From: an uncultured Bacilli bacterium
GTDB lineage: Bacteria; Bacillota_I; Bacilli_A; RF39; UBA660
Reading direction: 5' to 3'
NCBI GenBank assembly: GCA_947627145.1
Contig: CANQUW010000036.1
Location: 1 to 9,290 of the forward strand
Length of the DNA: 9,290 nt
Shown: positions 1 through 6,783 of the stretch, piece after piece
How positions within the stretch are numbered: position 1 is the stretch's first letter
How the letters are laid out: every line of letters begins with the position of its first letter
The notes under the pieces: generated by a model
Seen by the model: only the letters and a program-made list of their open reading frames with translations
The model's database searches: none
Told to the model about the DNA's origin: nothing
Position numbers and translations under genes: made by a program

Positions 1-371
1 TGATTTGAGAAAAAGTTATTAACATCCATATAAACTGGACATTCATTATAATATGGACTTTGACCAAGTAACATATAACCTTTTTCATCTTTTCCAACAA
101 TTAGTGGTATTTCACTTTTGTCTATTACTCTAATTTTAGCATCAAGTGAAGGTTTTCTTAAAACTCCTCCTAAAAGACGTCCATTTGTAATTTCACCTAA
201 GAATCTTGCACGAACAACAGACTTGTCCATGTCGTCAATTTCACCTAAAATTTTCTTTTCATTATCTTCAAAAATAATATGCAAATTCATTAAATTCATG
301 GCTAGTTGTATGCCATCTTTTAATTTAATATTTGCAGAATGATCACTAATATAAACTATTCTTTCAAACAT
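1..371 (-). CDS. Probable HerA/DUF87-type ATP-binding protein, N-terminal part (runs off the left edge)
   Basis: The gene begins with ATG at 371 and is open to base 1, giving 123 codons. The start has AGAGGG (377-382) five bases upstream. The visible protein starts MFERIVYISDHSANIKLKDG and continues through a beta-rich segment with GEIDDMDKSVVRARFLGEI, KPSLDAKIRVI and PLIVGKDEKGYMLLGQSP. I recognise this as the N-terminal barrel region of bacterial HerA-like P-loop ATPases (DUF87 family); the Walker A motif would be expected a few residues past the edge, so no catalytic motif is visible here. HerA-type ATPases work on DNA or in defence and secretion complexes, and the exact job here is unknown. 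The gene follows ylxM in the same direction but has its own promoter and is separated from ylxM by a terminator. The family call rests on recalled resemblance only. Confidence 0.6.
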   Translation of the reverse strand, partial: MFERIVYISDHSANIKLKDGIQLAMNLMNLHIIFEDNEKKILGEIDDMDKSVVRARFLGEITNGRLLGGVLRKPSLDAKIRVIDKSEIPLIVGKDEKGYMLLGQSPYYNECPVYMDVNNFFSN

Positions 372-376
372 AATAT

Positions 377-435
377 CCCTCTTTATCTCCTATTTTTATA
401 TAATAAATTATACTATGTATTTTCACAAATTACAA
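377..435 (-). promoter_or_regulatory. Promoter and ribosome binding site of the HerA-like ATPase gene
   Basis: On the minus strand, TTGTAA (430-435) and TATAAT (407-412) are separated by exactly 17 bases, a standard sigma-A promoter. The ribosome binding site AGAGGG lies at 377-382. The leader would be roughly 30 bases. This makes the ATPase gene a separate transcription unit from ftsY-ylxM. Confidence 0.65.
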
Positions 436-437
436 TA

Positions 438-477
438 GAAAAAAAGATAGATATATGACAAATAGTCAAATATCTAT
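438..477 (-). terminator. Rho-independent terminator of the ftsY-ylxM unit
   Basis: Read on the minus strand, an 8-bp stem (ATAGATAT with ATATCTAT; 470-477 and 447-454) is followed inward by one mismatch, four more pairs (TGAC with GTCA) and the loop TATTT. A run of seven T (439-445) follows directly. The upper arm touches the ylxM stop codon, so transcription would end immediately after the gene. Confidence 0.8.
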
Positions 478-776
478 TAAAATAAGTCAACTAATTTTTC
501 TTTTAAGTCTTGGTTATCTATGTCTTCTATGATTTCATTTAGTTTTTCTTTTTTTTCATATAGTTTTAGTATTTCTTCATAATGTTTTAATTTGGTTAAG
601 GTATTTTGTAATTGTTTGAAGGCTGCATTTCTACTAATGTTGTAGTTTTCTGCCATTTCTCCTAGAGACAGATTTGAAAAATAATAGTCCTCAAAATATT
701 TTCTTTGTTTTTCAGTTAATAGTTCTCCATAGAAATCATATAGATTGTTATAATATACTACTTCTTCTGGTTTCAT
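477..776 (-). CDS. ylxM: YlxM-type SRP-associated DNA-binding protein (UPF0122)
   Basis: This 99-residue protein has the usual length of YlxM. Residues 20-68 (LTEKQRKYFEDYYFSNLSLG onward, then ISRNAAFKQLQNTLTKL) form a sigma-region-4-like helix-turn-helix, followed by a charged helical tail. YlxM proteins are encoded with SRP genes in Firmicutes and are thought to modulate the SRP pathway; the mechanism is not fully settled. The start overlaps the ftsY stop by one base (TAATG), which suggests translational coupling, and an AAGGA lies about nine bases upstream inside ftsY. In Bacillus the order is ftsY-ylxM-ffh, whereas here a terminator follows and ffh is not next. The stop is TAA. Confidence 0.88.
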   Translation of the reverse strand: MKPEEVVYYNNLYDFYGELLTEKQRKYFEDYYFSNLSLGEMAENYNISRNAAFKQLQNTLTKLKHYEEILKLYEKKEKLNEIIEDIDNQDLKEKLVDLF

Positions 777-1789
777 TATACTAAATCCTTAAATAATCCA
801 TATATATATTTTTCAATATCAAATGTTTGCAAGTCTTCTTTTGCCTCACCTAAACCAATATATTTAACAGGAATTCCTACACTATCTTTTATAGCAAGGA
901 CTATTCCACCTTTAGCTGTTCCATCTAATTTTGTTAAAACTATTCCTGTAATGTTAGTTATTTCTTTAAATTTTTTGGCCTGCTCGATACCATTTTGTCC
1001 AGTAGTTGCATCTATAATAAGTAGTGTTTCGTGTGGGGCATCTTCTATAAATGAGGATATTACTTTGTTCATTTTCTCAAGCTCTCTCATTAAATTATCT
1101 TTATTTTGAAGACGTCCAGCAGTATCAACTAAAACTACATCATAATTTTCGTCTTTCGCTTTTTTTACTCCATCATAGACAACACTTGATGGGTCTTTAG
1201 CATTTATATTACCATGATAATCTACACCTATTTTTGTTGCCCATTCTTCTAATTGTTCACAAGCTCCTGCACGGAAAGTATCTGCTCCTACTAAAAGTAC
1301 TTTCTTTCCTTCTTCTTTTAATTTATAAGCTATTTTTCCAATAGTTGTAGTCTTTCCTACTCCATTTACTCCAACAAATAACATAACAGTTGGTCCATTT
1401 TCTGCATAATTTATTTTACTTGAAAGTACTGAGTCATTTACATATATAATAAATAATTCATCTACTATTACTTCTTTTAAGTCTTCTGGATTTTCTATAT
1501 GCTCTTGTTTTACTCTTCGTTTTAAGTCATCTATAAAATTCATAACAGTATTAACACCAATGTCTGCCATAATTAGTATTTCTTCTAATTCTTCAAAGTA
1601 TTCTTCATTTACTTTACCATATTTACTACTTAAATTTGCAAGACGACTTACAAAACCATGACGAGATTTAGTAAGACCTTTTTCGTAGATTTTCACTTCT
1701 TCTTGTTGCTTTTGTTCTTCTACTGTTTCGGGAACTTTTTTTTCTTCTGCTTTGTTAAATATATTTTTTAATTTACTAAACATACCCAT
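776..1789 (-). CDS. ftsY: Signal recognition particle receptor FtsY
   Basis: FtsY is the membrane-associated GTPase that receives ribosome-SRP complexes and hands nascent membrane proteins to SecYEG. The 337-residue protein has a short charged acidic/basic N-terminal segment (about 1-40), the N domain helical bundle (about 41-130) and the GTPase G domain. Visible motifs are the P-loop GVNGVGKTT (140-148), DTFRAGACEQL (170-180), DTAGR (222-226), TKLDGTAKGG (286-295) and GLGE (312-315), all intact. The short N-terminal region is typical of Gram-positive FtsY. ATG at 1789 is chosen because AAGAGGTGA sits about six bases upstream; the second Met (codon 3) is less well spaced. The gene is the first of a two-gene unit with ylxM. 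Its promoter is immediately upstream, giving a very short leader. Confidence 0.96.
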   Translation of the reverse strand: MGMFSKLKNIFNKAEEKKVPETVEEQKQQEEVKIYEKGLTKSRHGFVSRLANLSSKYGKVNEEYFEELEEILIMADIGVNTVMNFIDDLKRRVKQEHIENPEDLKEVIVDELFIIYVNDSVLSSKINYAENGPTVMLFVGVNGVGKTTTIGKIAYKLKEEGKKVLLVGADTFRAGACEQLEEWATKIGVDYHGNINAKDPSSVVYDGVKKAKDENYDVVLVDTAGRLQNKDNLMRELEKMNKVISSFIEDAPHETLLIIDATTGQNGIEQAKKFKEITNITGIVLTKLDGTAKGGIVLAIKDSVGIPVKYIGLGEAKEDLQTFDIEKYIYGLFKDLV

Positions 1790-1796
1790 TTTGCAT

Positions 1797-1815
1797 CACC
1801 TCTTTTATTATAGCA
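1797..1815 (-). promoter_or_regulatory. Extended -10 promoter and ribosome binding site of ftsY
   Basis: On the minus strand TGCTATAAT (1807-1815) is a TGn-extended -10. No good -35 is seen at 17 bases because that stretch is the T-run of the upstream terminator. The ribosome binding site AAGAGGTGA lies around 1795-1804, so the leader would be only about 15 bases. Confidence 0.6.
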
Positions 1816-1821
1816 TTTACT

Positions 1822-1852
1822 TAAAAAAAAGGAAATCTTTTTCAAGATTCCT
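1822..1852 (-). terminator. Rho-independent terminator after the thioester-like surface protein gene
   Basis: The minus strand reads AAGGAATCTT, a short loop, then AAGATTTCCTT, followed by a run of T (1823-1830). It lies just after the stop at 1862 and separates this gene from ftsY. Its T-run abuts the ftsY promoter. Confidence 0.75.
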
Positions 1853-1861
1853 TATATTATA

Positions 1862-2956
1862 TTATTTTTTTCTTTTTCTCTTTTTACGTTTTTTATCTAG
1901 TTCTCTTTTGCTTTGAACAGCGTTTATGATTAAAATTATTATTCCACAAACAGCTGCTGTTGTACAAAGTGCAAGAAAACCTAATATTGTTTCTCTATTA
2001 ATTAATGCTACTCCTGTATCTTTTGGAATATATAGAGAAATACTTGTATCAGTATTATTTAGTACTACTTGTAAATCATTTAGAATAACATCTGCTTCTT
2101 CACTTTTGTTTACTGCTGTTCTAAATCCATAAGCATAATAATCAGATGTAGTTACATTGACACTTATGTGGAAGTTTTTATTATCAGCATTTACTCTATT
2201 TTCTGGTATTTTTAAATAGAATTTTTTTACATTTTTTATGTCTTTTATTGTTTTACCATTTTCATCTATTATTTTAGTTCCTTTTGGAGCATCTTTTAAA
2301 TTAAGATCATAATCTACTACAGTATATTCATTACTAAAGCGCAATTCTATAAGTTCAGATATATAGTATTTTTTATCTTTTGATAAAGAAATAGACGGAG
2401 TGTTAGTAGATAATACAATTGATGATTGTTCATAACTTTCATCACTAGCTTTTTGTACAAGATTTCTTATATAAGAACCATATACCCCATTTAAAACAGC
2501 TTCTCTTTCATCATCTTCTAAATATCCGTTATGAATCCATAAAGCTAATTGAGTTATTGCTTTTCTATCTTTTTCTGGAATAGAGTCAGATAAATAGTTT
2601 CCGTTTTTTAAAATCGAAATAATTCCATCATCTTCTATTAACTCTTTTCCTCCATAAACTTTTTCATCATTTACTTCTGTTTCAGAGTCTAGTGTAAAGA
2701 AAGAATATTTATTTCCATTTAAAGTAGTATTATAAGTTTTTACTTTTACAGGAGTACTCTCTTCTCCATAATTTTTTTCATCTTCTATTTCTATTTTATC
2801 TAATGTTGTTATTTCTTTATTCTCTTCTGATTCATATTGGACATATAAAATCGAAATAAAACCAATGCCTATTAGACAAAGTATTGCTATCCACCATACT
2901 ATAAGTGTAGCTTTAATTTGTTCTAGTTCTAGACTTTTTTTAGATTTACGCGCCAT
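1862..2956 (-). CDS. Two-pass surface protein with a thioester-domain-like extracellular region
   Basis: I read 364 residues from ATG at 2956. A TTG at 2977 would add seven residues, but AAAGGTAGG, placed nine bases before the ATG, overlaps that TTG and supports the ATG. One hydrophobic helix lies at about 17-39 and a second at about 324-348, leaving some 280 residues outside the cell. The C-terminal tail (349-364) carries 12 Lys/Arg in 16 residues. Within the outer region, GIISILKNGN (111-120) and AITQLALWIHNGYL (133-146) resemble the conserved TQxA(I/V)W region of thioester adhesin domains, but the cysteine such domains need is absent: the outer region has no Cys. The rest (about 180-310) looks like beta-strand repeats. 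A surface or adhesin-like role is inference; no function is established. Confidence 0.75.
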   Translation of the reverse strand: MARKSKKSLELEQIKATLIVWWIAILCLIGIGFISILYVQYESEENKEITTLDKIEIEDEKNYGEESTPVKVKTYNTTLNGNKYSFFTLDSETEVNDEKVYGGKELIEDDGIISILKNGNYLSDSIPEKDRKAITQLALWIHNGYLEDDEREAVLNGVYGSYIRNLVQKASDESYEQSSIVLSTNTPSISLSKDKKYYISELIELRFSNEYTVVDYDLNLKDAPKGTKIIDENGKTIKDIKNVKKFYLKIPENRVNADNKNFHISVNVTTSDYYAYGFRTAVNKSEEADVILNDLQVVLNNTDTSISLYIPKDTGVALINRETILGFLALCTTAAVCGIIILIINAVQSKRELDKKRKKRKRKK

Positions 2957-2987
2957 AAAACACAACCTACCTTTCAATCCTAATATT

Positions 2988-3016
2988 ACTTTATCAAAAA
3001 ATTAGCAAAATTCCAA
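2988..3016 (-). promoter_or_regulatory. Possible promoter of the thioester-like surface protein gene
   Basis: On the minus strand TTGGAA (3011-3016) and TAAAGT (2988-2993) are 17 bases apart, each matching four of six consensus bases. The region is AT-rich, so this is a weak call. It would be divergent from the rnjA promoter. Confidence 0.3.
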
Positions 3017-3067
3017 GTAAAAGTTTTAAAAGATAGTAAAGTTTTGTACATGTGTTTTTGCCTTTTC

Positions 3068-3136
3068 TTTACAAAATCATGATTTTATAGTATAATTTTA
3101 TTCGGTTAGTTCTTTTATAAATAAAAAAGAAAGGAG
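3068..3136 (+). promoter_or_regulatory. Sigma-A promoter and ribosome binding site of rnjA
   Basis: TTTACA (3068-3073) and TATAAT (3091-3096) are separated by 17 bases. AAAGGAG (3130-3136) lies seven bases before the GTG start at 3144. The leader would be about 40 bases and shows no obvious structured element. Confidence 0.8.
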
Positions 3137-3143
3137 AATTTAA

Positions 3144-4817
3144 GTGAAAAATTTAGAACCAAATGAAACGAAAGTTATTGTTTTAGGTGGTTTAGGTGAA
3201 GTCGGAAAAAATATGTATTGTGTAATGAAAAACGACGAGATTATCATAATTGATGCGGGGGTTAGTTTTCCTGAGGGACAACTAGGAATTGATTATGTTT
3301 TACCCGATTTTACTTTTTTGAAAGAGAACGAGAGTAAGATTAAAGCTTTAGTTATCACTCATGGTCATGAAGATCATATTGGTGGTATTCCTTTTTTATT
3401 GCAGACTGTTAATGTTCCTGCGATATATGCGCCTAATCAGGCTAAAGAGTTGATTGCTTTAAAACTTGCTGATCGTAATATTCGTTATGATAATTTATAC
3501 GTTTATACCGAAGACACTAAACTAGAATTTAAACATATAACTGTTGAATTTTTTAGAACTACGCACTCAATTCCTGATTCTCATGGGATTTGTGTTACTA
3601 CAGATGATGGTAGAATTGTAACAACTGGAGATTTTAAGTTTGATCTTACTCCAATTGGTCCGATGAGTGATTTATATAAAATGGCTAAAATTGGACATGA
3701 GGGAGTTGATTTATTAATTAGTGATTCTACTAATGCGCTTAATGAAGGATTTTCAAGTAGTGAGTCTGTAGTGGATGATGCTTTAAATGAAATGTTTGAT
3801 ACTTGTACTAATAATAGAATTATAATTGCAACTTTTGCTTCTAATATTTATAGGCTTAAGCATATTTTTGAGACTTGTTATAAACATAATAGAAAGATAT
3901 GTATTTTTGGTAGAAGTATGGAAAATAATATTAATATTTCTGTTAAAGGTGGATATATCGATCATAAGGAACTTCTTGTTACTGCAGATGAGGCTAATCA
4001 TATGAAACCTGGAGAGGTTGCGATACTTTGTACTGGGTCTCAAGGGGAACCACTTGCGGCTTTATCTAGAATTGCTGATGATACTCATAAACAGATTAAA
4101 CTAAGACCTGATGATGTGGTTATTTTCTCAAGTAGTGCAATACCTGGAAACGCTGCATCTATTTCTAAGACTATTAACAAACTTTATTTAAAGGGAGTTA
4201 AAGTTTATACTAATAAGATTATGAGTGACTTGCATACTTCTGGACATGCTAATGAAGAAGAATTGAAATTGATGATAAGACTTATAAATCCTAAATATTT
4301 AATGCCATTCCATGGAGATTATAGAATGCTTAAGAAACACGCTAGTATTGGAGAGCTTTGTGGAATTCCTAAAAAGAATACTTTTATTCTTAAAAATGGA
4401 GGAGTTTTAAATATCAAGAATCATGTTATAACTCGTGGAGAGGATGTTTCTTCACCTGATGTATATGTTGATGGAAGTAGAATTGGGGAAGTTGGTAGTG
4501 CTGTTCTAAGAGATAGAAAGATTATGGCAAATGATGGTATACTTGTTATTATTGTTAATATGGATATGAAAAAACGTGAGCTTTTGATTAAACCTAATAT
4601 AACTACAAGAGGATTTATTTTAATTAATGAAAATGAAGAACTAATCCATAAGTTGGAAAACTTTGCAGAGAAAATTGTTTTAGAGCAACTTAAAGATAAA
4701 CGTGCAACTTTTGCAACTATTAAAAGTGAACTTACTAGTCAGATGACTCCGTTTATTCATAATTTAACAGATAGAAGACCTATCGTTTTACCGGTAATTT
4801 TAGATATTAAAAGATAA
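3144..4817 (+). CDS. rnjA: Ribonuclease J (RNase J1-like)
   Basis: RNase J is the metallo-beta-lactamase/beta-CASP ribonuclease of Firmicutes that degrades and matures mRNA and rRNA by 5'-3' exonuclease and endonuclease action. The protein has 557 residues, close to the 555 of Bacillus RNase J1. Visible motifs are HGHEDHIGG (73-81), HSIPDSH (141-147), TGDFKFD (161-167), SDSTNA (193-198), FGRSME (255-260), CTGSQGEP (296-303), HTSGHA (364-369) and PFHGDYRML (388-396), so all the metal-binding and beta-CASP residues I expect are present. The C-terminal domain (about 450-557) ends in RRPIVLPVIL as in J1. J1 rather than J2 is chosen by overall recalled similarity. The start is GTG with a strong ribosome binding site. 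It is a single-gene unit flanked by two unrelated membrane-protein genes. Confidence 0.95.
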   Translation: MKNLEPNETKVIVLGGLGEVGKNMYCVMKNDEIIIIDAGVSFPEGQLGIDYVLPDFTFLKENESKIKALVITHGHEDHIGGIPFLLQTVNVPAIYAPNQAKELIALKLADRNIRYDNLYVYTEDTKLEFKHITVEFFRTTHSIPDSHGICVTTDDGRIVTTGDFKFDLTPIGPMSDLYKMAKIGHEGVDLLISDSTNALNEGFSSSESVVDDALNEMFDTCTNNRIIIATFASNIYRLKHIFETCYKHNRKICIFGRSMENNINISVKGGYIDHKELLVTADEANHMKPGEVAILCTGSQGEPLAALSRIADDTHKQIKLRPDDVVIFSSSAIPGNAASISKTINKLYLKGVKVYTNKIMSDLHTSGHANEEELKLMIRLINPKYLMPFHGDYRMLKKHASIGELCGIPKKNTFILKNGGVLNIKNHVITRGEDVSSPDVYVDGSRIGEVGSAVLRDRKIMANDGILVIIVNMDMKKRELLIKPNITTRGFILINENEELIHKLENFAEKIVLEQLKDKRATFATIKSELTSQMTPFIHNLTDRRPIVLPVILDIKR

Positions 4818-4818
4818 G

Positions 4819-4849
4819 AAAAAGTCGACCTTGTGGTCGGCTATTTTTT
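4819..4849. terminator. Bidirectional terminator between rnjA and the convergent membrane protein gene
   Basis: GTCGACC, the loop TTGT and GGTCGGC form a seven-pair stem (one G-T) with A-rich sequence on the left and T-rich sequence on the right. It therefore works as a terminator on both strands. It lies between the rnjA stop (4815-4817) and the stop of the minus-strand gene (4848-4850). Confidence 0.85.
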
Positions 4850-5744
4850 AGTTTGTAACAGCTTCGCTTGATGTGAAGATGTAGTTTCCTTGTTCAGATG
4901 TAAATGTCATTTTATAAAGACTTCCTTCTTTATATGTTTCATCACTTATGTTGTAATCTAGTGGACTTGTTTTTTCTACTTCAATAGGTTCTGTTTTATT
5001 AAAGTCTTTGTAATAAGTAGTTGGTATTTGTTCTCCTACGTTTGAGAATAATACTCTTACATAAATTTCTATAGTGTCACCTTTTTTATATGCTTTTACT
5101 ATTTTTGCTTTATTAGGTACTGTACAAATTCCACTACACGTTTTATCTCCTGTTGTGTATGTATGATTTTCTTCATCATAAGTATATGTTGGACAAATGT
5201 CTATATCTTCATTTTCATATTCATAGTTACTTCCAAATATTTCTTTTATTTTGGAATTTAGTTGAGTATCTGTAAAAGTTGTTCCTTTTCTGTCTATAGC
5301 AATGCCATTTTTATATAGTGAGTTTAGTGCGATTGATGTTGCGAGGTTATTTGGAATATCTTGTGGTGTTACTTTTTCTTCAGTAAAATAATTCCATATT
5401 CCACAATATTCTCCTAGTCCTGTTGTAAGTGTTTCAAATAAGTGTCTAACATCATTATCTACTACTTCTAGGACTTCTATTTCTTCTACTGGTTCTTGTT
5501 TTTCTACCTCTTCTTTTTTGTTTTCTGTTTTATTTACTACTTTTTCTTCTGGTTTGATTTCTAGTAATCCTTCTTGGTAACAAATATATACTCCAAGTAT
5601 TGCGATTATTACTAGTAATAAGAAGATTACCATTCCTGATGATTTCTTTTTTTCTATTACTTTTTCTTTTATTACTTCTACTTTTGGTTCTTCTTTTGAT
5701 TTTTGGTTGTTACTTTTTTTAGTAGTTTCACTCTTTCTTGCCAT
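4848..5744 (-). CDS. Membrane-anchored protein with an extracytoplasmic domain, unknown function
   Basis: The 298 residues begin with a Lys-rich cytoplasmic segment (1-36, MARKSETTKKSNN...), then a single hydrophobic helix (37-55), a highly charged Glu/Lys linker (about 62-95) and a soluble outer domain (96-298). That domain has four cysteines, C114, C184, C203 and C207 (CSGIC), which could form two disulfides outside the cell. I do not recognise a family. No catalytic motif, LPxTG signal or lipobox is seen. The ATG is supported by GGAGG about seven bases upstream and by an extended -10 promoter. It shares the first five residues, MARKS, and a Lys-rich start with the surface protein at 1862-2956; both may face the same compartment, but the shared start may be no more than a charge rule for N-terminal topology. 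Confidence 0.8.
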   Translation of the reverse strand: MARKSETTKKSNNQKSKEEPKVEVIKEKVIEKKKSSGMVIFLLLVIIAILGVYICYQEGLLEIKPEEKVVNKTENKKEEVEKQEPVEEIEVLEVVDNDVRHLFETLTTGLGEYCGIWNYFTEEKVTPQDIPNNLATSIALNSLYKNGIAIDRKGTTFTDTQLNSKIKEIFGSNYEYENEDIDICPTYTYDEENHTYTTGDKTCSGICTVPNKAKIVKAYKKGDTIEIYVRVLFSNVGEQIPTTYYKDFNKTEPIEVEKTSPLDYNISDETYKEGSLYKMTFTSEQGNYIFTSSEAVTN

Positions 5745-5750
5745 ACTACT

Positions 5751-5778
5751 GCCTCCACTTCTTATGGTTATTATATCA
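5751..5778 (-). promoter_or_regulatory. Extended -10 promoter and ribosome binding site of the gene at 4848-5744
   Basis: The minus strand reads TGATATAAT (5770-5778), an extended -10 with no good -35. GGAGGC (5751-5756) is the ribosome binding site. Confidence 0.6.
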
Positions 5779-5812
5779 CAAAGTTGTTTTTTATCTATAG
5801 AAAAAGTCTTTT

Positions 5813-5891
5813 TTTATGATTATTTATGTAAATGGTATAATAATGATCTCCAAAACCGTTGCTTAGAGTTCGGTTCTCTCATTCCCTGCCA
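5813..5891 (+). pseudogene. Decayed tRNA-Trp copy
   Basis: From 5829 to 5895 this stretch matches the tRNA-Trp gene and its first flanking bases (5976-6042) at 59 of 67 positions by eye. It keeps the D-loop, the CTCCAAA anticodon loop, the TTCG of the T-loop and the terminal CCA. The 5' acceptor strand is gone: the 3' strand ATTCCCT would need AGGGAAT, but the sequence at about 5813-5821 has ATGATTATT. One base is missing from the D stem, and both the anticodon and T stems have mismatches. It cannot form a normal cloverleaf. The region between the flanking genes, 5745-6075, is otherwise filled by the real tRNA gene and its signals. Confidence 0.75.
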
Positions 5892-5917
5892 TTTGTTAAA
5901 AAAACAAAAATAAATAT

Positions 5918-5946
5918 TTGTATAATAATTATCTTTATGTTATAAT
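5918..5946 (+). promoter_or_regulatory. Promoter of tRNA-Trp
   Basis: TTGTAT (5918-5923), 17 bases, then TATAAT (5941-5946) preceded by TGT as an extended -10. Transcription would begin about ten bases before the mature tRNA 5' end. Confidence 0.7.
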
Positions 5947-5964
5947 AAATTTGTCGTTTGGCAT

Positions 5965-6038
5965 AGGGGATTAGTTAAATGGTATAATAATGGTCTCCAA
6001 AACCACTGTTGGGAGTTCGATTCTCTCATCCCCTGCCA
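5965..6038 (+). tRNA. trnW: tRNA-Trp (anticodon CCA)
   Basis: The 74-base gene folds as a cloverleaf. The acceptor AGGGGAT (5965-5971) pairs with ATCCCCT (6028-6034). The D arm is GTTA/TAAT with an AATGGTA loop. The anticodon arm has loop CTCCAAA (5995-6001) with CCA at 34-36. There is a four-base variable loop, and the T arm is GGGAG/CTCTC with loop TTCGATT. Discriminator G and an encoded CCA (6036-6038) complete it. It resembles Bacillus tRNA-Trp closely in the anticodon loop and T-loop. The outermost anticodon-stem pair is an A-C mismatch, the only visible defect. CCA reads only UGG, so this gene gives no support for UGA reassigned to Trp. Confidence 0.93.
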
Positions 6039-6050
6039 TTTGGAAATTCG

Positions 6051-6077
6051 AATAGCTTAAGATTAAGCTATTTTTTT
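6051..6077 (+). terminator. Rho-independent terminator of tRNA-Trp
   Basis: AATAGCTTA (6051-6059), loop AGAT, TAAGCTATT (6064-6072), then a T-run to 6077. The tail overlaps the stop codon of the convergent gene at 6076. Confidence 0.9.
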
Positions 6078-6444
6078 ATGTTAAAGCAATTTCTGTGCTT
6101 AGATCTTCATCAGTTATAGCAATGTATAAAAATATTAATCCTCCAACTAATATTAAAGTAGACGCAGTAAAGTTTAGAGTGTTTAGATCTTTTGATTTTG
6201 GAGTTTTACTGTTGATAAGACTTTTATAGCTATCATTAAAAAAATATAAATAGATTATTACCGCAACAGAAAAAATAAAGATATTTAGTTTCCTATAGTC
6301 TTCTTTTGATTTTATATCATTATAGAGATAATATCTTTTTTCAAAGTGGTTACTATAAATACTTAGAAGTATTAAAATTATATAGATACACCATATTATA
6401 TCTTCTATTTGTATTTCTTTTAATTTTTCAAAATTACTCTGCAT
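6076..6444 (-). CDS. Small three-helix membrane protein, unknown function
   Basis: 122 residues with hydrophobic helices at about 14-31, 53-69 and 91-110 and a short Lys-rich loop (71-87) between the second and third. No family is recognised and no catalytic motif is seen. The start ATG at 6444 has no Shine-Dalgarno sequence; instead a TATATT hexamer (6450-6455, minus strand) ends five bases before it, so the mRNA may be leaderless. No other Met occurs in the reading frame after the first codon, so the start is either this one or a non-ATG codon. It diverges from the gene at 6495. Confidence that it is coding rests on an uninterrupted reading frame with sensible membrane topology. Confidence 0.65.
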   Translation of the reverse strand: MQSNFEKLKEIQIEDIIWCIYIILILLSIYSNHFEKRYYLYNDIKSKEDYRKLNIFIFSVAVIIYLYFFNDSYKSLINSKTPKSKDLNTLNFTASTLILVGGLIFLYIAITDEDLSTEIALT

Positions 6445-6473
6445 ATAAAAATATATTCAATAATTTTTAGTAA

Positions 6474-6490
6474 TATAATTAATTAGGTGA
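6474..6490 (+). promoter_or_regulatory. -10 element and ribosome binding site of the gene at 6495
   Basis: TATAAT (6474-6479) has no clear -35 upstream. AGGTGA (6485-6490) lies four bases before ATG 6495. The leader would be only about ten bases, so part of the ribosome binding site could lie at the very 5' end of the mRNA. Confidence 0.5.
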
Positions 6491-6494
6491 TAGT

Positions 6495-6782
6495 ATGGCT
6501 CTTCCTAACGTCTCGGCAAAAACGTTTTCTATTAGTGCGGTTATTGTTGGTTATTTGTTAATCGATGATTTAACTGCGAATGAACAGAACGCTCTTGGAA
6601 ACTGGTTGATGCTTGTTGCGCAAGTTTTGTGTACTAATGCTTTTTATAGACAAGTACAACAAGAAAGAATGCAAGGATATAATAATTCTAATATTTATGA
6701 AGAGAATGGGATTGAGATGTTAGAGAAGATGGTTGAAGCTTTAAAAAAAGAAATAGATGATCTTAAGAATAATATAAATTAA
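6495..6782 (+). CDS. Small two-helix protein with a C-terminal coiled coil, unknown function
   Basis: 95 residues. Two hydrophobic segments (about 9-25 and 36-50) flank IDDLTANEQNALGNW (23-37), and a predicted coiled coil runs through 72-94 (EMLEKMVEALKKEIDDL). Short Firmicutes proteins with a NALGNWLMLVAQ-like core occur, as far as I recall, without a known role, so I treat it as a conserved hypothetical with low certainty. AGGTGA precedes the ATG. A strong hairpin terminator follows the TAA stop within a few bases, so it is a single-gene unit. Confidence 0.75.
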   Translation: MALPNVSAKTFSISAVIVGYLLIDDLTANEQNALGNWLMLVAQVLCTNAFYRQVQQERMQGYNNSNIYEENGIEMLEKMVEALKKEIDDLKNNIN

Positions 6783-6783
6783 A

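Noticed and set aside
118..342. Plus-strand open frame of 74 codons
   Set aside because: It lies antisense to the HerA-like ATPase N-terminus, has no ribosome binding site and an implausible composition.
1926..2132. Plus-strand open frame of 68 codons
   Set aside because: It is antisense to the surface protein gene at 1862-2956 and is a by-product of its codons.
2956..2977. TTG start at 2977 for the surface protein
   Set aside because: The ribosome binding site for ATG 2956 overlaps it, and nothing suitable lies upstream of the TTG.
3783..4043. Minus-strand open frame of 86 codons
   Set aside because: It is antisense to the conserved core of rnjA.
5707..5913. Plus-strand open frame of 68 codons
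   Set aside because: It overlaps the start of the convergent membrane protein gene and reads through the decayed tRNA-Trp copy.
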